From contig NZ_JANTPU010000001.1 in the NCBI RefSeq assembly GCF_024752025.1, positions 1,116,001-1,180,000 of the forward strand: 64,000 bases of DNA, read 5' to 3'. A model generated the notes under the pieces. That model saw only the letters and a program-made list of their open reading frames with translations, did not search any database and was not told where the DNA came from. The stretch comes from Pseudidiomarina sp. CB1. GTDB lineage: Bacteria; Pseudomonadota; Gammaproteobacteria; Enterobacterales; Alteromonadaceae. Numbering within the stretch: position 1 is the first letter of the stretch; the number at the start of each line of letters is the position of its first letter. Below are positions 1 to 8,415 of the stretch, one piece after another. A program made the translations under genes and the position numbers.

Positions 1-1049
1 ACACCGTGGCCTGGCGCGGTGTGCACACACCCCGTACCCGATTCGGTGGTTACATGCTCACCTAAAATCAACGGAACTTGAATATCAGCAAACAACGGAT
101 GCTGCACTTTCATGTTTTCCAACGCCGCACCTTTCGCAAAACCGAGCTTGTGGTAGTCATCGATATTCCAGCGCGCCATGGCGGACTCAACCAATTCGTC
201 GGCCAGCACAAAACGCTGCGCCGGACGCTCATCGGTCGCCTCAACTTGCACTAAGGTATAGTCCAACGACGGATGCAATGAAATTGCACGGTTCGCCGGA
301 ATGGTCCACGGTGTGGTGGTCCAAATGACGACGCTTACTTCGCCCGCACCAGCATGGCCTTCGGGATGGTCAAACGCAGCAACCAACTGCTCTTGATCCA
401 CCGCCAAAAAGTCCACATCGATCGCTGGCGAACGCTTGTCTTGATATTCCACCTCAGCTTCTGCCAACGCCGAGCCGCAGTCTGTACACCAGTGCACCGG
501 CTTAAAGCCTTGTTGCATATGGCCATTCGCAATGATCTTACCAAGTGCTCGAATACTGTCCGCTTCTTGCTTCGGATTCATCGTCAAATAAGGGTTGTCC
601 CAATCACCGAATACACCTAAGCGTTTAAAGTCTTCACGTTGCTGCTCAACCTGCCCCATCGCATAATCACGGCACTTTTGTCGGAACTCAGCAACCGACA
701 GTTTTTTACCTGGCTTGCCATGTTTCTTCTCGACTTGCAGCTCAATCGGCAAGCCATGGCAGTCCCAACCCGGCACATAAGGTGCGTCGAAATCGCTAAG
801 CGTTTTCGCTTTCACGATCACGTCTTTCAGAATTTTGTTCACCGCATGACCAATGTGAATCTGACCGTTCGCATACGGCGGGCCGTCGTGCAAAATAAAC
901 ACTGGCTTACCCGCTTTCGCAATGCGCACCTTGCCGTAGACGTCGTCGGCATACCACTGCTGCAACATTTGCGGCTCGCGCTGAGCCAAGTTGCCACGCA
1001 TCGGAAACTCGGTTTCCGGTAAATTCAGCGTGTGTTTATAGTCGGTCAT
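1..1049 (-). CDS. ileS: Isoleucyl-tRNA synthetase, N-terminal part (cut by window edge)
   Basis: Class I aminoacyl-tRNA synthetase that charges tRNA-Ile in the cytoplasm. The reverse strand translates without a stop from ATG at 1049 to the window edge, about 349 codons of a protein usually near 930-940 aa. Visible are the N-terminus [20 protein letters not shown], the class I signature HIGH inside [10 protein letters not shown], the CHGLPIE motif, and the start of the editing (CP1) domain with [12 protein letters not shown] and TAPGHG. ribF lies directly upstream, the usual ribF-ileS order of gammaproteobacteria. A REP hairpin (1078-1101) lies in the short gap between them. The C-terminal half, with KMSKS and the zinc site, is outside the window. 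Confidence 0.97.
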   Translation of the reverse strand, partial: MTDYKHTLNLPETEFPMRGNLAQREPQMLQQWYADDVYGKVRIAKAGKPVFILHDGPPYANGQIHIGHAVNKILKDVIVKAKTLSDFDAPYVPGWDCHGLPIELQVEKKHGKPGKKLSVAEFRQKCRDYAMGQVEQQREDFKRLGVFGDWDNPYLTMNPKQEADSIRALGKIIANGHMQQGFKPVHWCTDCGSALAEAEVEYQDKRSPAIDVDFLAVDQEQLVAAFDHPEGHAGAGEVSVVIWTTTPWTIPANRAISLHPSLDYTLVQVEATDERPAQRFVLADELVESAMARWNIDDYHKLGFAKGAALENMKVQHPLFADIQVPLILGEHVTTESGTGCVHTAPGHG

Positions 1050-1077
1050 TAGTTAGGTTCCTTTTTCGAGATCTTTT

Positions 1078-1165
1078 GTAGCCCGTGGTTCTACCACGGG
1101 GCAGGCCACACGTTTCAGCTACGTCCGTTCAATTCGCTATCCCCCGCAGCAGAACTGCGGGCTAC
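1078..1165. repeat. REP pair (locus 1), second hairpin inside the ribF 3' end
   Basis: Two inverted REP hairpins about 40 bp apart. The first (1078-1101) has GTAG head, arm CCCGTGGT, loop TCT and arm ACCACGGG. The second (1142-1165) is the reverse-oriented GCAG-arm variant ending CTAC, with one arm mismatch. The second lies within the ribF reading frame and encodes part of its C-terminal tail. Similar pairs occur at six other places in this window. Confidence 0.85.
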
Positions 1166-2083
1166 GAGTAACGTCTTTGCTTTTTCAACGTCGGCGACAA
1201 TTTGTTGCTTCAACTCGGCAAAATCGGCGAACTTTTGTTCCGCACGAATAAAATGTGTCGGTACAACTTTTAACTGCTGGCCGTACAAATCACCAGCGTA
1301 ATCGAATAAATGCACTTCAAGCTGCATACGCTCGCCATTCAACGTCGGTCTACGGCCAATATTAGCAACTCCTGCATGCATTTTGCCATCATTGCTTTGC
1401 ACCTGCACCGCAAATACACCTTGCAAAGGTGAATGTAGCCGCTTTAACTGGATATTTGCCGTGGGAAAACCAATCGTTCGGCCTTTTTTCTCACCATGAG
1501 TCACACGGCCTTCGAATGCATAGGGACGCCCTAACATGGCTGCTGCTTGAGCAAAGTCACCGGTTTTTAATGCTTCACGAATCGCCGTACTGCTTACGCG
1601 TTGCTGCTGCTGTCGATAGCTATGGGTATCCACTACCTCAAAACCAAGCTCCGCACCGGCCCGTTGCAACATAGCAAAGTCGCCCTCGCGACCATGACCA
1701 AAACGGAAATCATCACCTACTACCAAAAACTCGACGCCTAGCTGCTTCACCAGCACTTCATCAATAAAGGTACGCGCTGGTAGATTGGCAAACTTACGAT
1801 TGAACTCAATCACAATATGGCGATCGATGTCTTGCGCTCGCAGCGCCAAATGTTTCTCACGAAAATTGGTCAGGCGCGCAGGCGCACGATCAGGCTGAAA
1901 CAGCTCTTGTGGTTGTGGCTCAAACGTCATCACCGTCGCCGGCACACGGCGCGCCAACGCTTGCGACTTCACTTGCGCAAGAACAGCTTGATGCCCCAGA
2001 TGCACACCATCAAAGTTACCGATGGTGAGCACACAGCCACGGTGCTGCGCACGAATATTGTGAATTCCACGAATCAGTTGCAT
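1115..2083 (-). CDS. ribF: Bifunctional riboflavin kinase / FAD synthetase
   Basis: Phosphorylates riboflavin to FMN and adenylylates FMN to FAD. The N-terminal nucleotidyltransferase domain shows LTIGNFDGVHLGHQAVL (G-F-D-G-V-H-x-G-H signature) and VVGDDFRFGHGREGDF. The C-terminal flavokinase domain shows GRTIGFPTANI and LEVHLFDYAGDLYG. I chose the ATG at 2083 (MQLIRGIHN), the normal family N-terminus, giving 322 aa; an upstream in-frame extension to 2155 has no family resemblance. The last residues (about ARSSAAGDSELNGRS) are encoded by a REP hairpin and look like a non-homologous tail gained by REP insertion. It is followed by ileS and preceded by a toxin-antitoxin pair that separates it from murJ. 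Confidence 0.95.
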   Translation of the reverse strand: MQLIRGIHNIRAQHRGCVLTIGNFDGVHLGHQAVLAQVKSQALARRVPATVMTFEPQPQELFQPDRAPARLTNFREKHLALRAQDIDRHIVIEFNRKFANLPARTFIDEVLVKQLGVEFLVVGDDFRFGHGREGDFAMLQRAGAELGFEVVDTHSYRQQQQRVSSTAIREALKTGDFAQAAAMLGRPYAFEGRVTHGEKKGRTIGFPTANIQLKRLHSPLQGVFAVQVQSNDGKMHAGVANIGRRPTLNGERMQLEVHLFDYAGDLYGQQLKVVPTHFIRAEQKFADFAELKQQIVADVEKAKTLLVARSSAAGDSELNGRS

Positions 2084-2161
2084 GTAAGCCTTGCGGGTCC
2101 GTTGAGCGAATCGTTTAACAAAGCGGCGATTATAACAGGCTGTGCAAGGGGTCACCAGACA

Positions 2162-2509
2162 CTAGGGCGTCATTAGTACCAGTTTGAATAACTGATCACG
2201 CAAGTTCTGTCGTGTACGAAGGAACAATAATACCGACACATGGGTACCACGTTCCTCACCAAGTCGATAGATAATCCTAACCTGTGCCTTGGTATCAATA
2301 AACTCGTAATAGTGCCCGAAACCTACAACTTCGCTCTCGATACATTTGCTACAGCCCATTGGAAACGTGCTTACACGCTGCTCAAAACGGTCAAGGATGT
2401 TATCAATGTAACGCTGCGCGGCCCGGTAACCAATATCTCGAGCAAGATATTTTACCCAATCTCTCGTCTGCAATTTAAATCGGCTGGTGTAATCAATCGC
2501 GATCGTCAT
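2162..2509 (-). CDS. RelE/ParE-family toxin
   Basis: Small basic protein of about 115 aa with the ParE/RelE fold pattern: an N-terminal helical hairpin (WVKYLARDIGYRAAQRYIDN) and a C-terminal sheet with RIIYRLGEERGTHVSVLLF and LRTRQNLRDQ. ParE toxins act on DNA gyrase and RelE toxins cleave mRNA; which applies cannot be told here. It overlaps the 3' end of the upstream Phd-like gene (ending at 2493), the usual coupled antitoxin-toxin arrangement. I prefer ATG 2509 over a TTG three codons earlier. The GAGGAG-like ribosome binding site is about 10 bases upstream, inside the antitoxin gene. Confidence 0.85.
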   Translation of the reverse strand: MTIAIDYTSRFKLQTRDWVKYLARDIGYRAAQRYIDNILDRFEQRVSTFPMGCSKCIESEVVGFGHYYEFIDTKAQVRIIYRLGEERGTHVSVLLFLRTRQNLRDQLFKLVLMTP

Positions 2510-2771
2510 CTTCCCCAAGCTCCTCTGCCAATCCTTTGAACAGATCTTCTCGGCTTACCACACGACCAGCGCGAACATCCTTTTCAGCTAGGGCTATCAT
2601 TTTCAGCATCGCCATTTGTTCTTGCATGGCTTCATATTGAACAGGGTCTTGCACCACATACAGAGGCTCGCCGTTTTGGGTCACCAAAACAGGCTCGTTT
2701 ACATCCATGGTGGCCATTTCTTTTTTAAAACCAGAAACGGTGGTTACGCGGGGGCGTTTAACGGTGTACAT
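2493..2771 (-). CDS. Phd/YefM-family antitoxin
   Basis: 92-aa antitoxin. The N-terminal Phd/YefM DNA-binding fold is seen in VTTVSGFKKEMATMDVNEP followed by VLVTQNGEPLYVVQDPVQYE, a typical pattern of this family. The C-terminus is acidic (GLAEELGEDDDRD), as expected for the disordered tail that wraps the toxin. It is first in a two-gene operon and overlaps the ParE/RelE-like toxin by 17 bases. Such antitoxins repress their own promoter, so an operator in the roughly 100 bases upstream (2772-2870) is expected, though I do not recognise one. The pair sits between murJ and ribF, which are normally adjacent. Confidence 0.88.
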   Translation of the reverse strand: MYTVKRPRVTTVSGFKKEMATMDVNEPVLVTQNGEPLYVVQDPVQYEAMQEQMAMLKMIALAEKDVRAGRVVSREDLFKGLAEELGEDDDRD

Positions 2772-2873
2772 GGCACTGACTCCTTGCTGGTGTTAACAGG
2801 TGTCAGCTTAGACGAGAATAGCGGCAAAGTCCAAATTTAGACCAAATATGGACCATCCGAAAAGCGTTGTTTG

Positions 2874-4415
2874 CTAACGGAGTTTAACGCGTAGCAACAG
2901 CAAGGCCGCTAAGAAGATGCCGGCACCTGCACCAACTAACAGTGCCAACTGCCACACCCGCTCCATAAAGTCGACGGCGAGCCACCACTGGCGATTCGGC
3001 CCTAGATAGAGCAGTAAAGCAATCATAGCGACAACCGCTAGCGTAACTTTTACCAGATAGGTCAGCGTGCCCGGATAGCGCTTAAGAACGCCATCACGCC
3101 AGAGGTTATACCCCAACAGTCCCGCGTTGACCGCAGCCGACAGCGAAGTGGCGATAGCTAGGCCCACATAACCAAAAGGGATGGCAAAAATAACGTTAAA
3201 CACCATGTTCGAGACCATGGCGATAATGCCGTACTTCACTGGTCGCTTGGTATCTTGGCGCGAATAAAAACCCGTCGCGAGCACCTTCACCAACATAAAA
3301 CTCAACAGCCCAGAGCCGTAAGCAAAAAGGCTGTAAGAAGCGAAACGAGCATCTTCTGGAGTGAACTCGCCACGCATAAACAACACCATCAGCATCGGTT
3401 CGGCCAGCACAATCAAACCAGCCATTGCCGGCAGCCCCAGCAGCACCACCTTGCGAATGCCCCAATCTAACGTGCGACTGAACTCATCGGCAGATTTATC
3501 CACATGGCGCGATGACAACGCTGGCAAAATCACCGTCGCAATCGCGATACCAAATAAGCCCAGCGGAAACTCCAGCAAACGGTCCGAGTAGTAAAGCCAG
3601 CTAATCGATCCACTCATCAGAAACGACGCAATAAAGGTATCAAGAAGGAGGTTAATTTGGCTGACCGACACCCCAAACAACGCCGGAATCATTAATTTGC
3701 GAATCTTCGTGACCCCAGGATCATGCCAGCCCCATTGCGGACGCACTAACAAGCCCGCGCGCTTCAGAAACGGGATCTGGAACAAAAACTGCACCAAGCC
3801 ACCAAAAAACACACCCCAAGCCAGTGCATACTCAGGCTGTTCAAGTTGCGGGCCGAGCCATAGCGCCGCGACAATAATTGCAATATTCAAAAACACTGGC
3901 GTAAAAGCAGCAACCGCAAACTTACCCAGGGTATTGAGTACCGCTCCAGCAAGCGCAGTAAAGGTAATAAACCATAGATAGGGAAACGTAATGCGCAACA
4001 AGTCCGAAGCGAGCACGAACTTATGCCCCTGCGGCCCGTCCGTATACCAATCTACAAACCAACCCATGCCAAACAACGCTGCTACAATCGGCGACGCAAT
4101 CACGCCCACTAACGTAACCACTGTTACCAACGTACCGAGCGTTCCCGATACCCGCGCGATCAGCAATCGTTGTGCATCAATATCCTTACCCTGCCGATAC
4201 TCGGTTAAAACCGGCACAAACGCCTGAGCAAAAGCTCCCTCAGCGAACAATCGCCGCAAAAAATTCGGAATTTTGTTGGCAAAAAAGAACACATCGGCCG
4301 CAGCACCCGCACCCATCAAGTTCGCGATCACCACATCGCGCACAAGCCCGAGCACGCGCGAAATCAGTGTCATGGCACTAACAATAATGCCGGATTTCAT
4401 AAGAGATTTAGACAA
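2874..4415 (-). CDS. murJ: Lipid II flippase MurJ
   Basis: Flips undecaprenyl-linked peptidoglycan precursor (lipid II) across the inner membrane. 513 aa, the usual family length, with about 14 predicted membrane helices. The N-terminus SGIIVSAMTLISRVLGLVRD is the classic MVF/MurJ signature, including the conserved Arg residues in the first helix region. GAGAAADVFFFANKIPNFLRR and AEGAFAQAFVPVL also match the family closely. It is transcribed on the minus strand towards ribF and ileS. In related bacteria murJ lies next to rpsT; here a TonB-dependent receptor gene has come between them. Confidence 0.97.
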   Translation of the reverse strand: MSKSLMKSGIIVSAMTLISRVLGLVRDVVIANLMGAGAAADVFFFANKIPNFLRRLFAEGAFAQAFVPVLTEYRQGKDIDAQRLLIARVSGTLGTLVTVVTLVGVIASPIVAALFGMGWFVDWYTDGPQGHKFVLASDLLRITFPYLWFITFTALAGAVLNTLGKFAVAAFTPVFLNIAIIVAALWLGPQLEQPEYALAWGVFFGGLVQFLFQIPFLKRAGLLVRPQWGWHDPGVTKIRKLMIPALFGVSVSQINLLLDTFIASFLMSGSISWLYYSDRLLEFPLGLFGIAIATVILPALSSRHVDKSADEFSRTLDWGIRKVVLLGLPAMAGLIVLAEPMLMVLFMRGEFTPEDARFASYSLFAYGSGLLSFMLVKVLATGFYSRQDTKRPVKYGIIAMVSNMVFNVIFAIPFGYVGLAIATSLSAAVNAGLLGYNLWRDGVLKRYPGTLTYLVKVTLAVVAMIALLLYLGPNRQWWLAVDFMERVWQLALLVGAGAGIFLAALLLLRVKLR

Positions 4416-4528
4416 GCGAGCTCCAATTCTTTCGCAGAAAACTAGCTGAGGGTTCTACTTAAGCCAGTTAGTTTCTATTATATTTCGTTCAATGTCACTC
4501 CCACTGCTACAACACAGACAAAAAAGCC

Positions 4529-4554
4529 CCAGCTTAATCAGCTGGGGCTTCAAC
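4529..4554 (-). terminator. Intrinsic terminator after the first TonB-dependent receptor gene
   Basis: Hairpin AGCCCCAGCT - TAATC - AGCTGGGGCT, followed on the minus strand by a run of T (AAAAA on the plus strand). It lies 14 bases beyond the stop codon of the receptor gene at 4568 and before murJ. Confidence 0.85.
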
Positions 4555-4567
4555 TTTGCGTTAAGAT

Positions 4568-7500
4568 TTAGAACTTCATGTTTAAGCCGATGCTGTAGGT
4601 GCGTCCCCACGTCCAACGCCCAGCTTGCAGTTCCTTACGATTAGGGTACCAGTCGCCGACATTTTCGACTTTGGCGCGGAAGCGCACCGTGTCAGAAAAG
4701 TCATAAACCATACCTAAGTCGAAGGTTGTAATACTAGGTAGTGAATTGTACGGCGTACCATCAATATCGATGTACTTATATTCGTCAGTGTTATTCACGT
4801 TGCGCGAACCTTCACCTGAGTAACGCACGTCCAAGAAGGTTAACAAGCGATCCAAACGATGCGCGATCTTGAAGTCGCCACGCCAATCTGGGTTATTGTA
4901 CTGACCGGTTGAGTCAGAAAAGTCAAACCCAGTGTTAGAGGTCGCATTTTTCTTCAGGTTATACATACGCAAGGTCATCGTTAAGTCACCCATGCCTTCT
5001 GAGAACCAACCTCCAACAAGAGGGAACTCATGCAGCGCTTTGTGATAACGACCGGCATATTCAATTGCTTCGAACGAACGTAAAGCTGCGTTCACATAAC
5101 CCGACTCAAACGCATCGATGGTTGGCAATTGGAAATCCGGACCGCGAACGAACATGTCGCAGAACTGGTTCGGATAGTTCGTCGCATCGTAACAAGCTTC
5201 CATGATATTCGTCAGCGAGAAGCTCGTAATTGCGTCCTCAATATCGATCTCAACCCAATCCACAGATAGGTCTAAACCTTGAGCCCAGCTTGGTGCATAA
5301 ACGATACCGATGTTTTTGCTTTCAGCTTGTTCATTAGAAAGATTTGGATTACCACCGGTATAGCCAAAACGCGAAGCGTTCGTCGCAATACTAACGAAGT
5401 CCTCAGGAATACCTTCGGCGTCACAGTTACGTTGGCGCGTTTCTGGGTCAGGCCCATTACCGCGGTTTGCACCGTGACATGGATCCGCTGCGAATGATGA
5501 AATTTGTACGCGCGGCAAGAATAACTCGGTAATTGCCGGAGAACGCACAGTTTCAGCAACGTTAGCTCGGATGATCAAGTCTTCGATAGGTCGATAGTTC
5601 AAGCCTACCGCCCATGCATTGTCTGTGCCTGAACGACTGTTATCCATGCGACGGTACGACGTTTCCAACGAAGCCGAGTAAACCAGCGGAATGTCTTGCG
5701 AAGGATCCGCTAACGGAATATAAAGCTCACCAAAAACGTCCTTGGTGCGATATTCACCACCTGTTGAATTATCGCTAAAGCCCATAAATTGGTCAGTACC
5801 ATCAGATTTGAAGTCAGCGTATTCACGACGTGACTCAAAACCAACCAATGCGCTTACAGTACCGCTTGGCAAATAGAATAAATCACCAGAGATGTAAGCC
5901 GACAGGATGTCTTGCTCAACGCGAGTCTTGCCCATCGACAAATAGGAAATATAGTCGATAGAAGCTTCTGAGGCCGTTCCGAATGGGTTGAACGGTGAAC
6001 AATCGCCAGGACGACCAAGGATCGATTCGGTACCGCGCACACCACTACCTTGTGGAACTAACTCATCACCATACCCATCGACATAGTTGAACTTACAGTC
6101 GATTTGGCCGGTCTCTGGGTTGATACCCACATCCATGGCGGTAAGCCAACGCCAGTCATTAATCGCTGTACTTTGCGAAAATACAGACGATACGCCTCGT
6201 TGATAACTCACTTCCCAATCAAAATAACGGTTGGCGATATCGAATTCGCCATCAAAGCCAAAACGAATACTACGTACATTTGACTCGTTAACAACTTCAC
6301 GTTGACCAAGGTTCAGCCAACCACGGTGCATGTAGAAATCACCAGGTCCACCAAGTAAACCTTCTAGCTCACTGCGCGAACTATCGGTTAAGAAAGGGTT
6401 GTCGGTAGAGAACCGCAATGCAGCACCGGTACCACCGAAAACGCCTGAGCTATATAGCGTTGCCTGATAACCTGGGTTTGCTGCATCTGATGAATTCGCA
6501 AAGGTAGTTAAAGAGAAATTAACGTCGTCGGTCAATTCATAATTCGCTATTGCTGTAATGTTGACGCGTTCATACCCCTCTTGTGCGGTGTTTGTCGCGA
6601 CAAGATCCAGGCCGTCACCGCCTGATGACCATACGGCATTACCCGTAGCAACCCCCGGATCATAACCGACTAACGAGCCAGAACCATCCATTGCAAATTG
6701 GTAGAAGTTACCGTCACCCCACTGGCCAATACCGAAGTTTGTTACCGCCAATGGCCCCGGAGTTACAAGACCGCTAAATGACAAGATACCAGCTCGCGGT
6801 TGAGGATAAAGACGCAGTTGGCCTGGGTTGTAGTTACCATCGGGATCAAGCACACGATCTGCCGCAGATGGCTGCTGGAGCGTCCAACTATCGCGTAAGC
6901 TTGGAACTTCAGACGACAAGACATTATCGGTTTCATTGTATTCGACGGACAGCACAACGTTACCGCGGCCACCACCGAAGTTTCCACCTAACAAGGTACG
7001 GAACGAAACCTCATTAGCGATACCATCTTTATCTTCGTAATCAACGCTAACTTCGGCGCCTTCGTAATCTTTTTTCAGAACATAGTTAACGACACCTGCG
7101 ACCGCATCTGAACCGTACACGGCTGCACCGCCAACTTTTACCACTTCAACACGTTCAATCAGTGAAATCGGGATGTTGTTCACGTCAACCTGAGAACCTG
7201 GAGCACTACCGCCTCCTACAGGAGAGTTCGACGATACAAAGCGGTGGCCATTCACCAATGTCAACGTACGCTGCGAACCCAGGCCGAAAATGTTAATCGT
7301 ATTCTGACCAACACCTTGGCTAGAGGCGCCAACGTTAGCACCAATGACCGGTGAAGCTGCGGCTTGAACGCCTGGAATCTCTACGACAGCGTCAGCGGCA
7401 TTGGTTAAGCCACGTTCACTAAAATATTCACCGTCAACGACAGTCATCGGCTGGGTTGGCTCTAAGTCGGTACGCTTAATGCGAGAGCCGGTAACCTCAA

Positions 7501-7666
7501 TACGTTCGACAACTTCTTTTTCCGCAGTTTGCTCTTCTTGTTGGGTGTTCTGCGTGTTCTCTTCGCTTTCAGTCTGCTGCGCTAAAGCAACGGAGACAGG
7601 CGCCGATAATACGCCTAGCGCTAAGGCAAGCTGTATACAACTTGAGAGTTTATTTTTCTTATACAT
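4568..7666 (-). CDS. TonB-dependent outer-membrane receptor (first of four)
   Basis: Outer-membrane active transporter powered by TonB-ExbBD; substrate unknown. About 1032 aa. Start chosen at ATG 7666 (MYKKNKLSS), six bases after GAGG; a TTG four codons upstream lies in that ribosome binding site. Signal peptide ends near LALAQQ. Next come an acidic Gln/Glu linker, the probable TonB box ERIEVTGSRIKR, the plug domain (PMTVVDGEYFSERG; IPISLIERVEVVKVGGAAVYG; AVAGVVNYVLKK) and a beta-barrel of about 22 strands ending in a terminal Phe (GLNMKF). The GSRI linker and RVEVV-GAAVYGSDA plug are typical of the large receptors of Alteromonadales and Xanthomonadales used for peptides or glycans. It sits between murJ and rpsT. 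Confidence 0.93.
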   Translation of the reverse strand: MYKKNKLSSCIQLALALGVLSAPVSVALAQQTESEENTQNTQQEEQTAEKEVVERIEVTGSRIKRTDLEPTQPMTVVDGEYFSERGLTNAADAVVEIPGVQAAASPVIGANVGASSQGVGQNTINIFGLGSQRTLTLVNGHRFVSSNSPVGGGSAPGSQVDVNNIPISLIERVEVVKVGGAAVYGSDAVAGVVNYVLKKDYEGAEVSVDYEDKDGIANEVSFRTLLGGNFGGGRGNVVLSVEYNETDNVLSSEVPSLRDSWTLQQPSAADRVLDPDGNYNPGQLRLYPQPRAGILSFSGLVTPGPLAVTNFGIGQWGDGNFYQFAMDGSGSLVGYDPGVATGNAVWSSGGDGLDLVATNTAQEGYERVNITAIANYELTDDVNFSLTTFANSSDAANPGYQATLYSSGVFGGTGAALRFSTDNPFLTDSSRSELEGLLGGPGDFYMHRGWLNLGQREVVNESNVRSIRFGFDGEFDIANRYFDWEVSYQRGVSSVFSQSTAINDWRWLTAMDVGINPETGQIDCKFNYVDGYGDELVPQGSGVRGTESILGRPGDCSPFNPFGTASEASIDYISYLSMGKTRVEQDILSAYISGDLFYLPSGTVSALVGFESRREYADFKSDGTDQFMGFSDNSTGGEYRTKDVFGELYIPLADPSQDIPLVYSASLETSYRRMDNSRSGTDNAWAVGLNYRPIEDLIIRANVAETVRSPAITELFLPRVQISSFAADPCHGANRGNGPDPETRQRNCDAEGIPEDFVSIATNASRFGYTGGNPNLSNEQAESKNIGIVYAPSWAQGLDLSVDWVEIDIEDAITSFSLTNIMEACYDATNYPNQFCDMFVRGPDFQLPTIDAFESGYVNAALRSFEAIEYAGRYHKALHEFPLVGGWFSEGMGDLTMTLRMYNLKKNATSNTGFDFSDSTGQYNNPDWRGDFKIAHRLDRLLTFLDVRYSGEGSRNVNNTDEYKYIDIDGTPYNSLPSITTFDLGMVYDFSDTVRFRAKVENVGDWYPNRKELQAGRWTWGRTYSIGLNMKF

Positions 7667-7989
7667 GATTAACCTCAATTGTTGGATTGTAGTTTTTATT
7701 TCACCTTATAAAGAGTGCATTCAATTTGGCACAAAGGGACAAGCGCCAGGGAGAAACACTTAGCAACTTCATGAAACATATTGAAACACTCTGAAATATT
7801 TATGCTTGTTTTGTGACCGCATGTCAACGTCCAATCTCCCGCGACTTAAAATTTTTGCGTTGTAAGCAACTAAAGACAAAGAATCATTGCGGAGGGTTAT
7901 GATCTTTTCTTGACTTTAGCCTCGAAAACAGGCATATTCCCCGCCCTATAAAACCAATGCACATAGTTAACGAATTTTAGGAGTTCACC
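7667..7989. other. Divergent intergenic region between receptor gene and rpsT
   Basis: 323 bases without a gene. It carries the ribosome binding site of the minus-strand receptor (near 7672-7676) and, at the other end, the rpsT promoter and leader. Between them I see only AT-rich sequence with no clear repeat or operator. Confidence 0.6.
7910..7938 (+). promoter_or_regulatory. Probable sigma-70 promoter of rpsT
   Basis: TTGACT (7910-7915), a 17-base spacer and CATATT (7933-7938), about 50 bases before the rpsT start codon. Both boxes are close to consensus and the spacing is ideal. Called from sequence pattern only. Confidence 0.6.
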
Positions 7990-8250
7990 TTGGCTAATAT
8001 TAAGTCTGCGAAAAAGCGTGCGGTACAAGCGGAAAAGAACCGTCGCCACAACGCGAGCCGTCGCTCAATGATGCGTACCCAGTTGAAAAAAGTAATTGCT
8101 GCTATTGAAGCGGGCGACAAAGCGGCTGCTCAGCAGGCATTTACTGGCCTTCAACCGATTCTTGACCGTTACGCGACCAAAGGTCTTATCGGTAAGAACA
8201 AAGCTGCTCGTCATAAGAGCCGCTTAAGTGCGAAAATCAACGCGCTGTAA
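7990..8250 (+). CDS. rpsT: 30S ribosomal protein S20
   Basis: Binds 16S rRNA during assembly of the 30S subunit. 86 aa, the normal length, beginning [20 protein letters not shown] after the initiator and ending [10 protein letters not shown]. It is Lys/Arg/Ala-rich, as expected. The start codon is TTG at 7990, preceded by TAGGAG. E. coli rpsT also starts with UUG, and the poor start is part of its translational autoregulation, so the same control is likely here. It has its own promoter and a strong terminator at 8271-8297. Confidence 0.98.
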   Translation: MANIKSAKKRAVQAEKNRRHNASRRSMMRTQLKKVIAAIEAGDKAAAQQAFTGLQPILDRYATKGLIGKNKAARHKSRLSAKINAL

Positions 8251-8270
8251 GCTTCTTAGCTTTCTGAAAA

Positions 8271-8297
8271 AACCGGCCTCATGGCCGGTTTTTTTGT
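8271..8297 (+). terminator. Intrinsic terminator of rpsT
   Basis: AACCGGCC - TCAT - GGCCGGTT followed by T7, about 20 bases after the rpsT stop codon. An in-frame ATG at 8281 that would extend the next gene lies inside this hairpin, a reason to reject that start. Confidence 0.92.
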
Positions 8298-8397
8298 GCC
8301 TGATCACATTGGCCTCCTAGGCCGTTTCTGGCAAACTACCTCTTGTTATAAAAACGATAAAAAAATTAAGTTGCTGTTCGTCGAGAACAACAATACA

Positions 8398-8415
8398 AGG
8401 GGGGAGATTATTTTG
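8398..8415 (+). promoter_or_regulatory. Strong ribosome binding site with TTG start
   Basis: AAGGGGGGAG directly before TTG at 8413-8415. This decides the start of the S9 peptidase, because it is followed at once by a signal peptide, while the ATG at 8281 lies in a terminator and has no such site. Confidence 0.75.

Noticed and set aside
8281-8412. Longer N-terminus of the first S9 peptidase from ATG 8281
   Set aside because: This ATG lies inside the rpsT terminator hairpin, has no ribosome binding site, and would bury the signal peptide that begins at the TTG at 8413.
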